Position numbers and translations under genes: made by a program. Below are positions 1 to 7,209 of a stretch of DNA of 64,000 bases, one piece after another (the stretch's first letter is position 1; each line of letters opens with the position of its first letter). The stretch is taken from contig JANQPQ010000056.1 of assembly GCA_028285445.1 (NCBI GenBank), positions 364,053 to 428,052 of the forward strand, in the 5' to 3' direction. Under the pieces are notes generated by a model. It was not told the origin of the DNA. It saw only the letters and a list, made by a program, of their open reading frames with translations, and made no database searches. The DNA is from Cyclobacteriaceae bacterium. GTDB taxonomy: Bacteria > Bacteroidota > Bacteroidia > Cytophagales > Cyclobacteriaceae.

Positions 1-2702
1 AATGAAGAAACAGGGCTTACGTATTTCTTTACTTCGGTGACCAAAGCTGGCTTACCGGGAGTTCTTAACAATGTGTCTCTTTGAAAGTTGCCATCACTCC
101 ACTCTGTTCGTTGTTCCGCGAATAGCAGGTAAGAGTTGGAGGTATTGTAGCTATATTTAGACGAAGTTTGGAGTGTGCCGGTGGCCTCATATTCTTTCGT
201 GACTACCTCACTCAAAGCATGGTGCATCGACTTAATGCGATACGTGTTGGATGCGTAGAGTTCAACCCCAGGAACATTTCCGCAATCGTAGCAAAACTTG
301 GTTGCCTTGTATTTTAAATTCAGCCCTTCAACCTTATCCTCCACTATTGAAGAGGAGTAGATATAATCAGTCTCCCTGATTGCTTCTAATGTTGATCCAT
401 TCAATCTATAATTTGTCTCTTTAAGTTTCTTACCATTTTTGTAGCCGTTAAAGGAAGTCTGTACATAAGGAAAGAACGAAGGTGTATTTGCATCATTAAT
501 GAAAGTGTGCTCGGTCATCCCCATTTCTTTCATAGCATTGGTGATGGTCTGGGTTAAGTTTGCTTCGTCTATGTTGTATTCTTTCACCATCGAGTAACCG
601 ATGTGGCTTCCATTATACAACCCCAAAGGAATCATCGAAGCTTTACTCACATGCACATCAGTTCTGGTTGATCCTTCAAAACACACGGTGCCTCCAGAGC
701 CACCGATAGAGCCTTCCAGATTCATAGTAGTATGTCCACCAAGTAGCGGAACAGAAAATAGCTTGCCGCTTGATAGTCCGGTGGTATCAGCGTATTCAAA
801 TACTTTGGTAACACTGGTCGCCTGGGCAGGGTCTGTAAACTTCATGTGCTTAAGCCGAAGACCGCCTATGGTCTCGGCTCCTGCCCCATATTGTTCAAAC
901 TCCAGCGTTATTTCGGAAAAGGTAGATGAAGTGTGCTCCGCATATAATTTGTAATCCCCCGCAGGTAAATCAAATCGGCCGAAGCCTGTCGAAGTAAGAG
1001 AAGTGGGGTTATAAATATCTGTTTGTGGATCTTTCACCCATATTTCGGTAAAGCCAAAATCATCATTCTGCAGCCCATCTTCAATTATAGTTGCTGCTGC
1101 TGCCGTGGCCACCGTAAAAGCGATGGTATCAGCCGTTGTTCCAGGAGATTCGGCTCGGGCCGAGTACGAGTAAGTTGTCATGAGATTAGTATTCCATTGC
1201 TGGTGCAATTCATACTCAAACTCTGTATAGCCACCGGTGGGATAGGTGATTTTCTTCAGGGTGCCTTTCCTGGTATGCGTTAGCACTGAGTTACGGTTGA
1301 CGGCAGAGCTGCGGTTGACGTGGTAAAGGGGACTTCGGTATTCTGGTATCATTGAGGTACCATTAGTAGCGCCGTTGTAATAGCCCCATAGGTCCTGGCT
1401 GGTGGAAGTTACAGCTGGCACATTTGATGGATCAAAGTAATCAAACGAGTGGCCAGAAATGCTATCCCCAGACTGATCAACTGGCAAAACGCTATCCAGT
1501 TTTAACTTAGCACTAGATCCAAAATATTGGTCGTTATCAAAATCAAATCCCCTGACCAGGTGTAAATCACTGGTTCCATCAGTTTTCCAAACCCTCATCG
1601 ACTTAAGCCTATGAGCCCCGGTCAGGTCGGCCCTTGCAGCAGTGTCAGCTTCAAATACAACACGGTAATTGTTGGATGTAGTGATCTCACTTAGGCGCAG
1701 GGCAGTGACGGTAGTGTTAAATTCGCAGAAGGTATTTACAATTTGAGTTCCTCCCGCTGAACCTGCAACTTTAAACTTTGATGACTCTGACATGTTGATA
1801 TCATAGGTCAACGTTTCCGACTCATAGTCAAAGCGAATCCACTCGTTCCCTAGAGACATTTCTGTTAAGTACCACGTACTTTGGTAATAATCCATCCAAC
1901 CGTCATAAGCAGATACCGCCGTACCACAATCGGATTGGACTTCGGTTTTTTCCGCTTTGGTGAATTTGTAAGTCACTCCCTTATCATCTTCTATAATCCA
2001 GACATAACTGGAATCACTGGGGGCGATTGTTGGAAAACCAGCAGCGCTATCGAAAGGGTGGTCAATATAGCTTAGATCGGTTTTTGACAATTCCACTACG
2101 CCAGCACCGGTTAATGTGGAATCCGGTCGTGAAAAAACGAACTTAGAGGAACCAGCAGGATAGCTTAAGTAGTAAATGTCTGGATCAAGGTCACGCAGAC
2201 CAATTGCTATGGAATCAACTGAGTTGACGGGATCTGAAGTGGTAAGAGGTGCCTCTGCACTACAATCATTCACCGTACCAAAATCTACACTGCCATTGGC
2301 GAGGTATCCCAGATGATAATGCAGATAGCCTTTTCGAATTCCCTGGTTCAACTCATCCGGCAATCCCTTTACTGTGCGACTAATGGCACCCCCAGCGTTA
2401 AGGCTCCAACCTGCTCCTACCCACGAAGCATTCTCTTCTACCTTGAGCCCACCAGCATCATAAGAGAGGCTTATGGGAAGGCTGAGTTGCTTCATTTGAA
2501 TATCGTAAAGTGGAATACCAATCGATGGCCGACCGGTATAGTAGTTCATTGGGATATCCACGTATTTTTGGAAAGAAGCGGCATTTGGAGATGGTGGAAT
2601 AACGTTAAACTCCTGGATGCCCTCAATTTGGGAAAGTGAATTATGTGAATATAAAATAGCCGCCAGTCCTAGCAGCAAGGATGCTAAAATTCTTGCATTC
2701 AT
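1..2702 (-). CDS. Large secreted Rhs-like protein, N-terminal ~900 residues (partial)
   Basis: An open leftward frame runs from an ATG at 2702 to the left edge without a stop, so only the N-terminal ~900 residues are visible. The N-terminus is a signal peptide (MNARILASLLLGLAAILYS). Residues 73-110 carry LPISLSYDAGGLKVEE followed by WVGAGWSLNAGG, a signature I know from the N-terminal region of large Bacteroidota cell-surface proteins annotated as Rhs/YD-repeat-like. The rest is long, beta-rich and low in recognisable motifs, with many Tyr, Asp and Gly residues. The C-terminal part, where an Rhs core and a variable toxin or sorting tip would lie, is outside the window. All open frames on the plus strand here are antisense shadows. 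Family assignment is from the N-terminal motif only; function is unknown. Confidence 0.65.
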   Translation of the reverse strand, partial: MNARILASLLLGLAAILYSHNSLSQIEGIQEFNVIPPSPNAASFQKYVDIPMNYYTGRPSIGIPLYDIQMKQLSLPISLSYDAGGLKVEENASWVGAGWSLNAGGAISRTVKGLPDELNQGIRKGYLHYHLGYLANGSVDFGTVNDCSAEAPLTTSDPVNSVDSIAIGLRDLDPDIYYLSYPAGSSKFVFSRPDSTLTGAGVVELSKTDLSYIDHPFDSAAGFPTIAPSDSSYVWIIEDDKGVTYKFTKAEKTEVQSDCGTAVSAYDGWMDYYQSTWYLTEMSLGNEWIRFDYESETLTYDINMSESSKFKVAGSAGGTQIVNTFCEFNTTVTALRLSEITTSNNYRVVFEADTAARADLTGAHRLKSMRVWKTDGTSDLHLVRGFDFDNDQYFGSSAKLKLDSVLPVDQSGDSISGHSFDYFDPSNVPAVTSTSQDLWGYYNGATNGTSMIPEYRSPLYHVNRSSAVNRNSVLTHTRKGTLKKITYPTGGYTEFEYELHQQWNTNLMTTYSYSARAESPGTTADTIAFTVATAAAATIIEDGLQNDDFGFTEIWVKDPQTDIYNPTSLTSTGFGRFDLPAGDYKLYAEHTSSTFSEITLEFEQYGAGAETIGGLRLKHMKFTDPAQATSVTKVFEYADTTGLSSGKLFSVPLLGGHTTMNLEGSIGGSGGTVCFEGSTRTDVHVSKASMIPLGLYNGSHIGYSMVKEYNIDEANLTQTITNAMKEMGMTEHTFINDANTPSFFPYVQTSFNGYKNGKKLKETNYRLNGSTLEAIRETDYIYSSSIVEDKVEGLNLKYKATKFCYDCGNVPGVELYASNTYRIKSMHHALSEVVTKEYEATGTLQTSSKYSYNTSNSYLLFAEQRTEWSDGNFQRDTLLRTPGKPALVTEVKKYVSPVSS

Positions 2703-3085
2703 AGTAATTAACCCTAAACTTTAAACTTATTACCTAGGCGACAGTAAGGTTGGTTACCGAAACCGAAGAGAAATTTATGAATATTCTCAAACTACTTTTC
2801 TGCCACTTATTGGTTGGTGAGCACTTCCATTAAAAGTGGCAAACAATACCAAATCTATAATAGCTAGATTATCAGGATATTACGAGTTGGGTATTGGTAA
2901 CCTGCTACTCAATTTCAGCAAATCATATACGTATTTGTACGTATATGTCCATACGTATAAATACGTAGACACCATTCCTCAAATTCGGCCAGTTTCCGCT
3001 TATCAAATCATGTCGCTGTCTTTCGCTGCCTAGAAATTTATCCTTTAAATTAGGAAGGCATTTTTCACCGTAACAACTCAAAGCC
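2703..3085. other. Divergent intergenic region
   Basis: This 383-base spacer lies between the leftward Rhs-like gene and the rightward S9 peptidase. It holds a strong inverted repeat (2928-2967), listed separately. I find no TAnnTTTG-type -7 box correctly placed for either gene, no tRNA and no convincing reading frame. A 65-codon frame at 2836-3033 has no family resemblance and is probably spurious. Both genes must be transcribed from here, so regulatory sites are expected. Confidence 0.7.
2928..2967. repeat. 17-bp inverted repeat, 6-nt loop (TACGTA-rich hairpin)
   Basis: The left arm TACGTATTTGTACGTAT (2928-2944) pairs with ATACGTATAAATACGTA (2951-2967) around the loop ATGTCC. The single imperfection (G2937 opposite T2958) would be a G-U wobble in RNA. 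It is not followed by a T-run and lies between divergent genes, so it is a poor terminator candidate. A dimeric-repressor operator, a cruciform or a structured leader are possible. Confidence 0.8.
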
Positions 3086-5131
3086 ATGATCCGCAAATTA
3101 ACTTCCTTCCTATGTGTATTTATTGTCTCACTATCGTTCTCGAAAGCCCAGCAACTTCACGAACCTACCTTTGAAGAAACTTTATCTGTAATGCAGCCGG
3201 GCGGGCCTATTTTATCTCCCGATGGCAAACACATTCTATTCTCTGTCGGCACTACCGACTGGGAGAACAATCGATACGACTCCGAGATATGGATCTCCAA
3301 AGATGGTGGCGAGCCTTTTCAGCTTACAAATACCATTGAAGGCAGTAGTAACTCGGCACAATGGTCTCCCGACGGACAATGGATAGCATTCAGGGCCACC
3401 CGCGGTAATAAGACGCAAATACAAGTGATAAGACTTGCTGGCGGCGAGGCTTTGGCTGTTACTAGTGAAAGTGAGAGCGTGGGTGCATTTCGATGGTCGC
3501 CCAATGGCAAACAACTGGCTTTTACCAGAACCGAAAAAGTAAAAGATGGAAAGAAGCGTAGCGACCGTTATGGAAAGTTTGCGGTAGAAGACAATGAATA
3601 CGGACTTTCAACTTTGTGGTTGATTGATTTCAAGCCTGATATGCTTAGCCGCAGGGCTTTGCCTAAACACACCCAGGATTCAACAGAAAAAGCCAGTAGC
3701 AAGCCAGTAGCTCTTATCGATAGTGCCCAATTTACAATCAACACTTTGCTGTGGTCTCCGGACGGATCTAAAATTGCATTCAATAAACAGCCAAATCCTG
3801 ATATACTCAGCTTTATGTCAAGAGACATTGCTTTGATCGATGTCAATAGTAGGGAGGTCTCGGTGGTTGTAGCAAATAAAGGCGGCGACAACGTAATTGA
3901 TTGGTCACCGGATGGGAAGTCGCTGCTTTACAGTAGTTCTGTTGACAACGTAACTTCTAATTTCTTTAAGAATGGCCGCTACTTTAGAATTGATATCAAC
4001 GGTAAGAATAACAAAGAGTTAGGGGCCGAATTCGATGAGAATTTGAACGGACTTGAATGGACCCCTACCGGAATCTATGCGACTGCTTATCAAAAAACAG
4101 TTCGCCCCCTTGTGAAGGTAGATCCAAAGAGCGGCAAGGTGGAAAAGTTGGACTATCCATTTGCCAGAATCTATGGATTTAACCTGAGCAAGTCAGGAAA
4201 CCAGATAGCAATCCAAGCAGAAAACGACAATACCTTACGAGACATCTACCTTGGAAACATTGGTGATACCAAACCAACCAAAATCACCAACTTCAACAAA
4301 CAGATAGAAAACTGGAAGTATGCAGATAGTGAAGTGATTACCTGGAAGAGTGAAGACGGAGCGGAAGTTGAGGGTGTACTCTTCAAACCCCGGGATTATG
4401 ATCCTAATCGAAAATACCCATTGCTGGTAGCAATCCACGGAGGCCCAACCGGCATTTCGAGGCCTGGTCCAATTCATAGCTATGTATACCCTATCAACCA
4501 GTGGCTTAACAAAGGTGCGCTGGTACTAATGCCCAACTATAGAGGATCGGCCGGTTATGGAGAAAAGTTTCGATCTTTGAATGTGCGCAACCTGGGGGTT
4601 GGTGATGCCTGGGACGTTCTGTCAGGGGTGACGCATCTGGAAGAACAAGGACTGATTGACACATCCCGCATGGGGTGCATGGGCTGGAGCCAAGGTGGTT
4701 ATATTTCAGCTTTCATAACCACTAATTCCAACCGTTTCAAAGCCATTTCTGTTGGAGCAGGCATCTCCAATTGGATGACCTACTATGTAAATACCGACAT
4801 TCACCCCTTTACAAGACAATACCTTGAGGGAACACCCTGGAACGATCCGGAAGTATATGCCAAGACCTCACCCATGACCAACATTAACCAGGCTTCTACC
4901 CCTACCCTAATTCAGCATGGTGAGTTTGATCGCCGGGTTCCGGTACCAAATGCTTATGAATTATATCAGGGACTGCAGGATGTTGGAGTCGAGACCAAAC
5001 TGGTTATCTACAAAGGTTTTGGGCATGGTATCACCAAGCCCAAAGAACGACTGGCGGCTGTATGGCACAACTGGCAATGGTTCCTGAAGCACGTTTGGGA
5101 TGAAGAAGTAGAAATGCCAATAGAGAAATAA
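3086..5131 (+). CDS. S9 family prolyl oligopeptidase (acylaminoacyl/dipeptidyl peptidase type), secreted
   Basis: This is a 681-residue serine peptidase that probably cleaves short peptides in the periplasm. A signal peptide (MIRKLTSFLCVFIVSLSFSKAQ) is followed by a beta-propeller of TolB/WD40-like blades (residues ~25-400) with repeated SPDGK/WSPDG motifs, then an alpha/beta-hydrolase domain (~420-670). The catalytic triad is visible: Ser535 in GWSQGG, Asp615 in EFDRRVPVP and His647 in GFGHG. IHGGPTG (oxyanion region) and PNYRGSAGYG are also typical of the family, and the length is normal. The ATG at 3086 places the signal peptide at the extreme N-terminus. The gene ends 8 bases before the convergent DoxX gene, with no visible terminator between them. 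Confidence 0.93.
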   Translation: MIRKLTSFLCVFIVSLSFSKAQQLHEPTFEETLSVMQPGGPILSPDGKHILFSVGTTDWENNRYDSEIWISKDGGEPFQLTNTIEGSSNSAQWSPDGQWIAFRATRGNKTQIQVIRLAGGEALAVTSESESVGAFRWSPNGKQLAFTRTEKVKDGKKRSDRYGKFAVEDNEYGLSTLWLIDFKPDMLSRRALPKHTQDSTEKASSKPVALIDSAQFTINTLLWSPDGSKIAFNKQPNPDILSFMSRDIALIDVNSREVSVVVANKGGDNVIDWSPDGKSLLYSSSVDNVTSNFFKNGRYFRIDINGKNNKELGAEFDENLNGLEWTPTGIYATAYQKTVRPLVKVDPKSGKVEKLDYPFARIYGFNLSKSGNQIAIQAENDNTLRDIYLGNIGDTKPTKITNFNKQIENWKYADSEVITWKSEDGAEVEGVLFKPRDYDPNRKYPLLVAIHGGPTGISRPGPIHSYVYPINQWLNKGALVLMPNYRGSAGYGEKFRSLNVRNLGVGDAWDVLSGVTHLEEQGLIDTSRMGCMGWSQGGYISAFITTNSNRFKAISVGAGISNWMTYYVNTDIHPFTRQYLEGTPWNDPEVYAKTSPMTNINQASTPTLIQHGEFDRRVPVPNAYELYQGLQDVGVETKLVIYKGFGHGITKPKERLAAVWHNWQWFLKHVWDEEVEMPIEK

Positions 5132-5139
5132 TTTCGTTA

Positions 5140-5526
5140 CTACTTATCCAGCCCGTACTTTCCAGCTCCATTGAATAGGAGAAACGTGGAAACTGCCAGC
5201 AGATGAATTGCCGGAGCTGTGTTGAGATAGGCATCACCGATATGGACTGCGAAAATGGCAATAGTAAAGTTGGCGATCATTAGTGCGCTTAGTATCCTGA
5301 CCTTGTAACCAACAATCCAGCCCAGACCAGCTAGGAATTGCAGAATGACCGAAGCAAATGCGGATATCAAGGGAAATGGAAACCCATGAGCATCGAGGAA
5401 GTTTTTGAACTCCAGCATCTGCTCATAGCTAATCAGGTTGTCAATGGTGCCATATACCAGGCGAACTCCGAAAGCCAGCCTTAGCACTAAAACACCAAGG
5501 TCTTTGTAGCGAATAAGCCTGCTCAT
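5140..5526 (-). CDS. DoxX family membrane protein
   Basis: This 128-residue integral membrane protein has four predicted helices (about 8-27, 48-72, 78-97 and 100-122), the usual DoxX layout. The start of helix 1 (VLVLRLAFGVRLVYG) and the segment following it, with a FxxFLxxxGFPFP-type stretch, match the family, whose members are often linked to redox or quinone metabolism. A specific reaction cannot be assigned. Its ATG overlaps the stop codon of the upstream ion channel gene in an ATGA arrangement (5523-5526), so the two are translationally coupled. A functional link with the channel is not established. Confidence 0.8.
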   Translation of the reverse strand: MSRLIRYKDLGVLVLRLAFGVRLVYGTIDNLISYEQMLEFKNFLDAHGFPFPLISAFASVILQFLAGLGWIVGYKVRILSALMIANFTIAIFAVHIGDAYLNTAPAIHLLAVSTFLLFNGAGKYGLDK

Positions 5527-6470
5527 TGCTGGTCGGCATTAGTGCCAGGGTTATTTTTTGTCAATTTACCATTCCCCTCCTGGTGGCGCATTCTGGTTCG
5601 AATTACTTCCAGATCGGATTTGATTTCTTCTAATTGGTGATGAATAAGGTGAATATCATCATGCAGTGTCGTTTGCCCCTGCTCTTTTAGCAGCACTTTC
5701 GCCTCAAGCTCTTTTTCCGCTTTCACCTCATTCATACTATTCATAATCACACCAATAAATAGATTCAATACGATCATGGTTCCAATCATTACGAATGAAA
5801 TAAAGAATAAAGCGGCTAGCAGCGGCGAAGAGGACGGGTTATTGCAAGGACCAGGATAGCCGGCGTAGTTGTCGCAGCCATACATATTTATGTACATCAC
5901 ATCGGTCCAGTCTTCCAGAGTTACCACCCGGAACAAGGTTACCATGGAATTTTCCAGGTTGGCAAAATGCCAGGGGTCGTTCTGACCAAAAAGAAACACC
6001 GCCATGGCTGCATAGATATAAAAGAGAAGGCCCAAGAAGATACCCACATAGGCCATAGAGGGAATACTGCGCAGCAGTGCCCCAACCAAGATTTGTAATT
6101 GTGGAAGTGCACTAATAAGCCGCACTACCCTCAAAATCCTCACTAAACGAAGAATGGTAACAAATGAGGCATCAACCGGGAGCAGAGGCTCGGCCAGGGA
6201 AACAACCACAATCAGAAAGTCGAAGATATTCCATCCATCGTTGAAGTAATTCCAAGGTTGCTTTCCTTCGGCTACAATTTTGATGATGGCCTCAGCTACG
6301 AAAATCCAAATAACTACTTTGTTGAGAAAACGGAGGACTTCTCCGTATTTAACAACGGCCGAGGGATAGGTTTCTATGCCGACCAATATGCCGGCTCCAA
6401 CGATTACCACCAAGATGAAATTAGTAAACCAATTGCTGGTTGTAATCTTTTTTGAAATGCTGGCAATCAT
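5523..6470 (-). CDS. BacNav-type voltage-gated cation channel with acidic selectivity filter
   Basis: This is a single-domain, six-helix, homotetrameric-type channel of 315 residues. S1 is ~15-36, S2 ~46-67, S3 ~80-98, and S4 (~102-122) has arginines every third residue (R108, R111, R114, R117). S5 is ~138-162, and the pore helix and filter TLEDWTD occupy 184-190. A two-cysteine external loop (C199...C209) precedes S6 (~218-245), and the C-terminus (~250-300) is a heptad-type coiled coil, as in NaChBac relatives. Sodium-selective members usually carry TLESW. Here an extra Asp187 and Asp190 surround the filter, resembling engineered calcium-selective filters. The gene is coupled by ATGA to DoxX and has a near-consensus promoter 22 bases upstream of the start codon. 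Family assignment is strong; ion preference is inference. Confidence 0.92.
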   Translation of the reverse strand: MIASISKKITTSNWFTNFILVVIVGAGILVGIETYPSAVVKYGEVLRFLNKVVIWIFVAEAIIKIVAEGKQPWNYFNDGWNIFDFLIVVVSLAEPLLPVDASFVTILRLVRILRVVRLISALPQLQILVGALLRSIPSMAYVGIFLGLLFYIYAAMAVFLFGQNDPWHFANLENSMVTLFRVVTLEDWTDVMYINMYGCDNYAGYPGPCNNPSSSPLLAALFFISFVMIGTMIVLNLFIGVIMNSMNEVKAEKELEAKVLLKEQGQTTLHDDIHLIHHQLEEIKSDLEVIRTRMRHQEGNGKLTKNNPGTNADQQ

Positions 6471-6492
6471 GTCTCGATAGGCATTGGAGTGG

Positions 6493-6523
6493 CAAAAGTA
6501 ACCAGAAAATTTAAAGCCTTCAA
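6493..6523 (-). promoter_or_regulatory. Predicted promoter of the ion channel-DoxX operon
   Basis: On the minus strand TTG (6523-6521) is followed after 20 bases by TACTTTTG (6500-6493). This is an exact match to the Bacteroidota -7 box TAnnTTTG, with a -33 TTG at normal spacing. The -7 box ends 22 bases before the ATG at 6470. Confidence 0.6.
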
Positions 6524-6585
6524 TAGCCTGTTATGGCCTTGTTTTTATTGGGTTGCCAACATATGTTAGTAGTATAGTTTGTACT

Positions 6586-6927
6586 ATGAATGCGGAAGAA
6601 CTGAGAGACTTTTGTTTGTCGCTACCCCATGTTACTGAAGATGTTAAATGGGGCAATGATCTTTGCTTTCTTATCGGTGATAAAATGTTCTGTGTTACCG
6701 GACTGGAAGGGCCCTTTGGTGCTTCGTTTAAAGTTACTGATGAAGAGTTCGAGGAGTTGGTTGAACGTGATGGACTAATACCTGCTCCTTACCTGGCCAG
6801 GTACAAGTGGGTTTTTACCGATAAAGGAGACAGCCTCACTCATGAGGAATGGACCCGTTACATAAGCCAGTCTTACAACCTGGTAAAATCAAAATTGCCC
6901 AAAAACGTGCTTAGCAAACTACAGTAG
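6586..6927 (+). CDS. MmcQ/YjbR family protein
   Basis: This 113-residue protein belongs to the MmcQ/YjbR (CyaY-like fold) family, often described as possible DNA-binding proteins without a firm function. Visible family features are LRDFCLSLPHVTEDVKWG near the N-terminus, then the strand pair CFLIGDKMFCVTGL, the acidic segment DEEFEELVERDG, PAPYLARYKWV, and a C-terminal helix with SYNLVKSKLPK. The ATG at 6586 is chosen rather than the upstream in-frame ATG at 6553, because family members begin just before the LRDFC helix and the extra 11 residues have no family character. It is divergent from the channel gene and apparently monocistronic. Confidence 0.82.
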   Translation: MNAEELRDFCLSLPHVTEDVKWGNDLCFLIGDKMFCVTGLEGPFGASFKVTDEEFEELVERDGLIPAPYLARYKWVFTDKGDSLTHEEWTRYISQSYNLVKSKLPKNVLSKLQ

Positions 6928-7009
6928 GCAGTGGTGCAAAACTTGGTGGATAACCTGTGCATAAACTACCTGCAAATATCTCTACTTTTAGCCCAGCCAA
7001 TCAGAAGCG

Positions 7010-7180
7010 TTGAATACACTAGAACAAATTGATACCCGAATCAGGGAGTTTGAAGAGAAAATCCTTTCTGCCCAAACAGAACCTCACTCAGAATTTGTGA
7101 TAACCCAGATCAGAGAAAACCTGCGCTATTTGCGTGAAGAGCGTAAAAGATTACTGGAAGAACTCAACGAGAAAAAATAA
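7010..7180 (+). CDS. Small coiled-coil protein (56 aa, TTG start)
   Basis: A 56-codon frame starts at TTG 7010 and ends at TAA 7178-7180. An in-frame TAG at 6989 excludes any longer version with an ATG. The product is almost entirely one charged amphipathic helix (LEQIDTRIREFEEKIL... then LRYLREERKRLLEEL) with leucines at heptad positions, which is hard to produce by chance. No family is recognised. It lies between the MmcQ/YjbR gene and the convergent permease operon. Coding status is supported by composition only, and the start codon is uncertain. Confidence 0.5.
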   Translation: MNTLEQIDTRIREFEEKILSAQTEPHSEFVITQIRENLRYLREERKRLLEELNEKK

Positions 7181-7209
7181 GGCAGTTTCAAGTTTCAAGT
7201 CTGTAGTCT

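Noticed and set aside
2836..3033. 65-codon plus-strand frame upstream of the S9 peptidase
   Set aside because: It contains the hairpin repeat, begins with a non-ATG start, and has no recognisable protein character.
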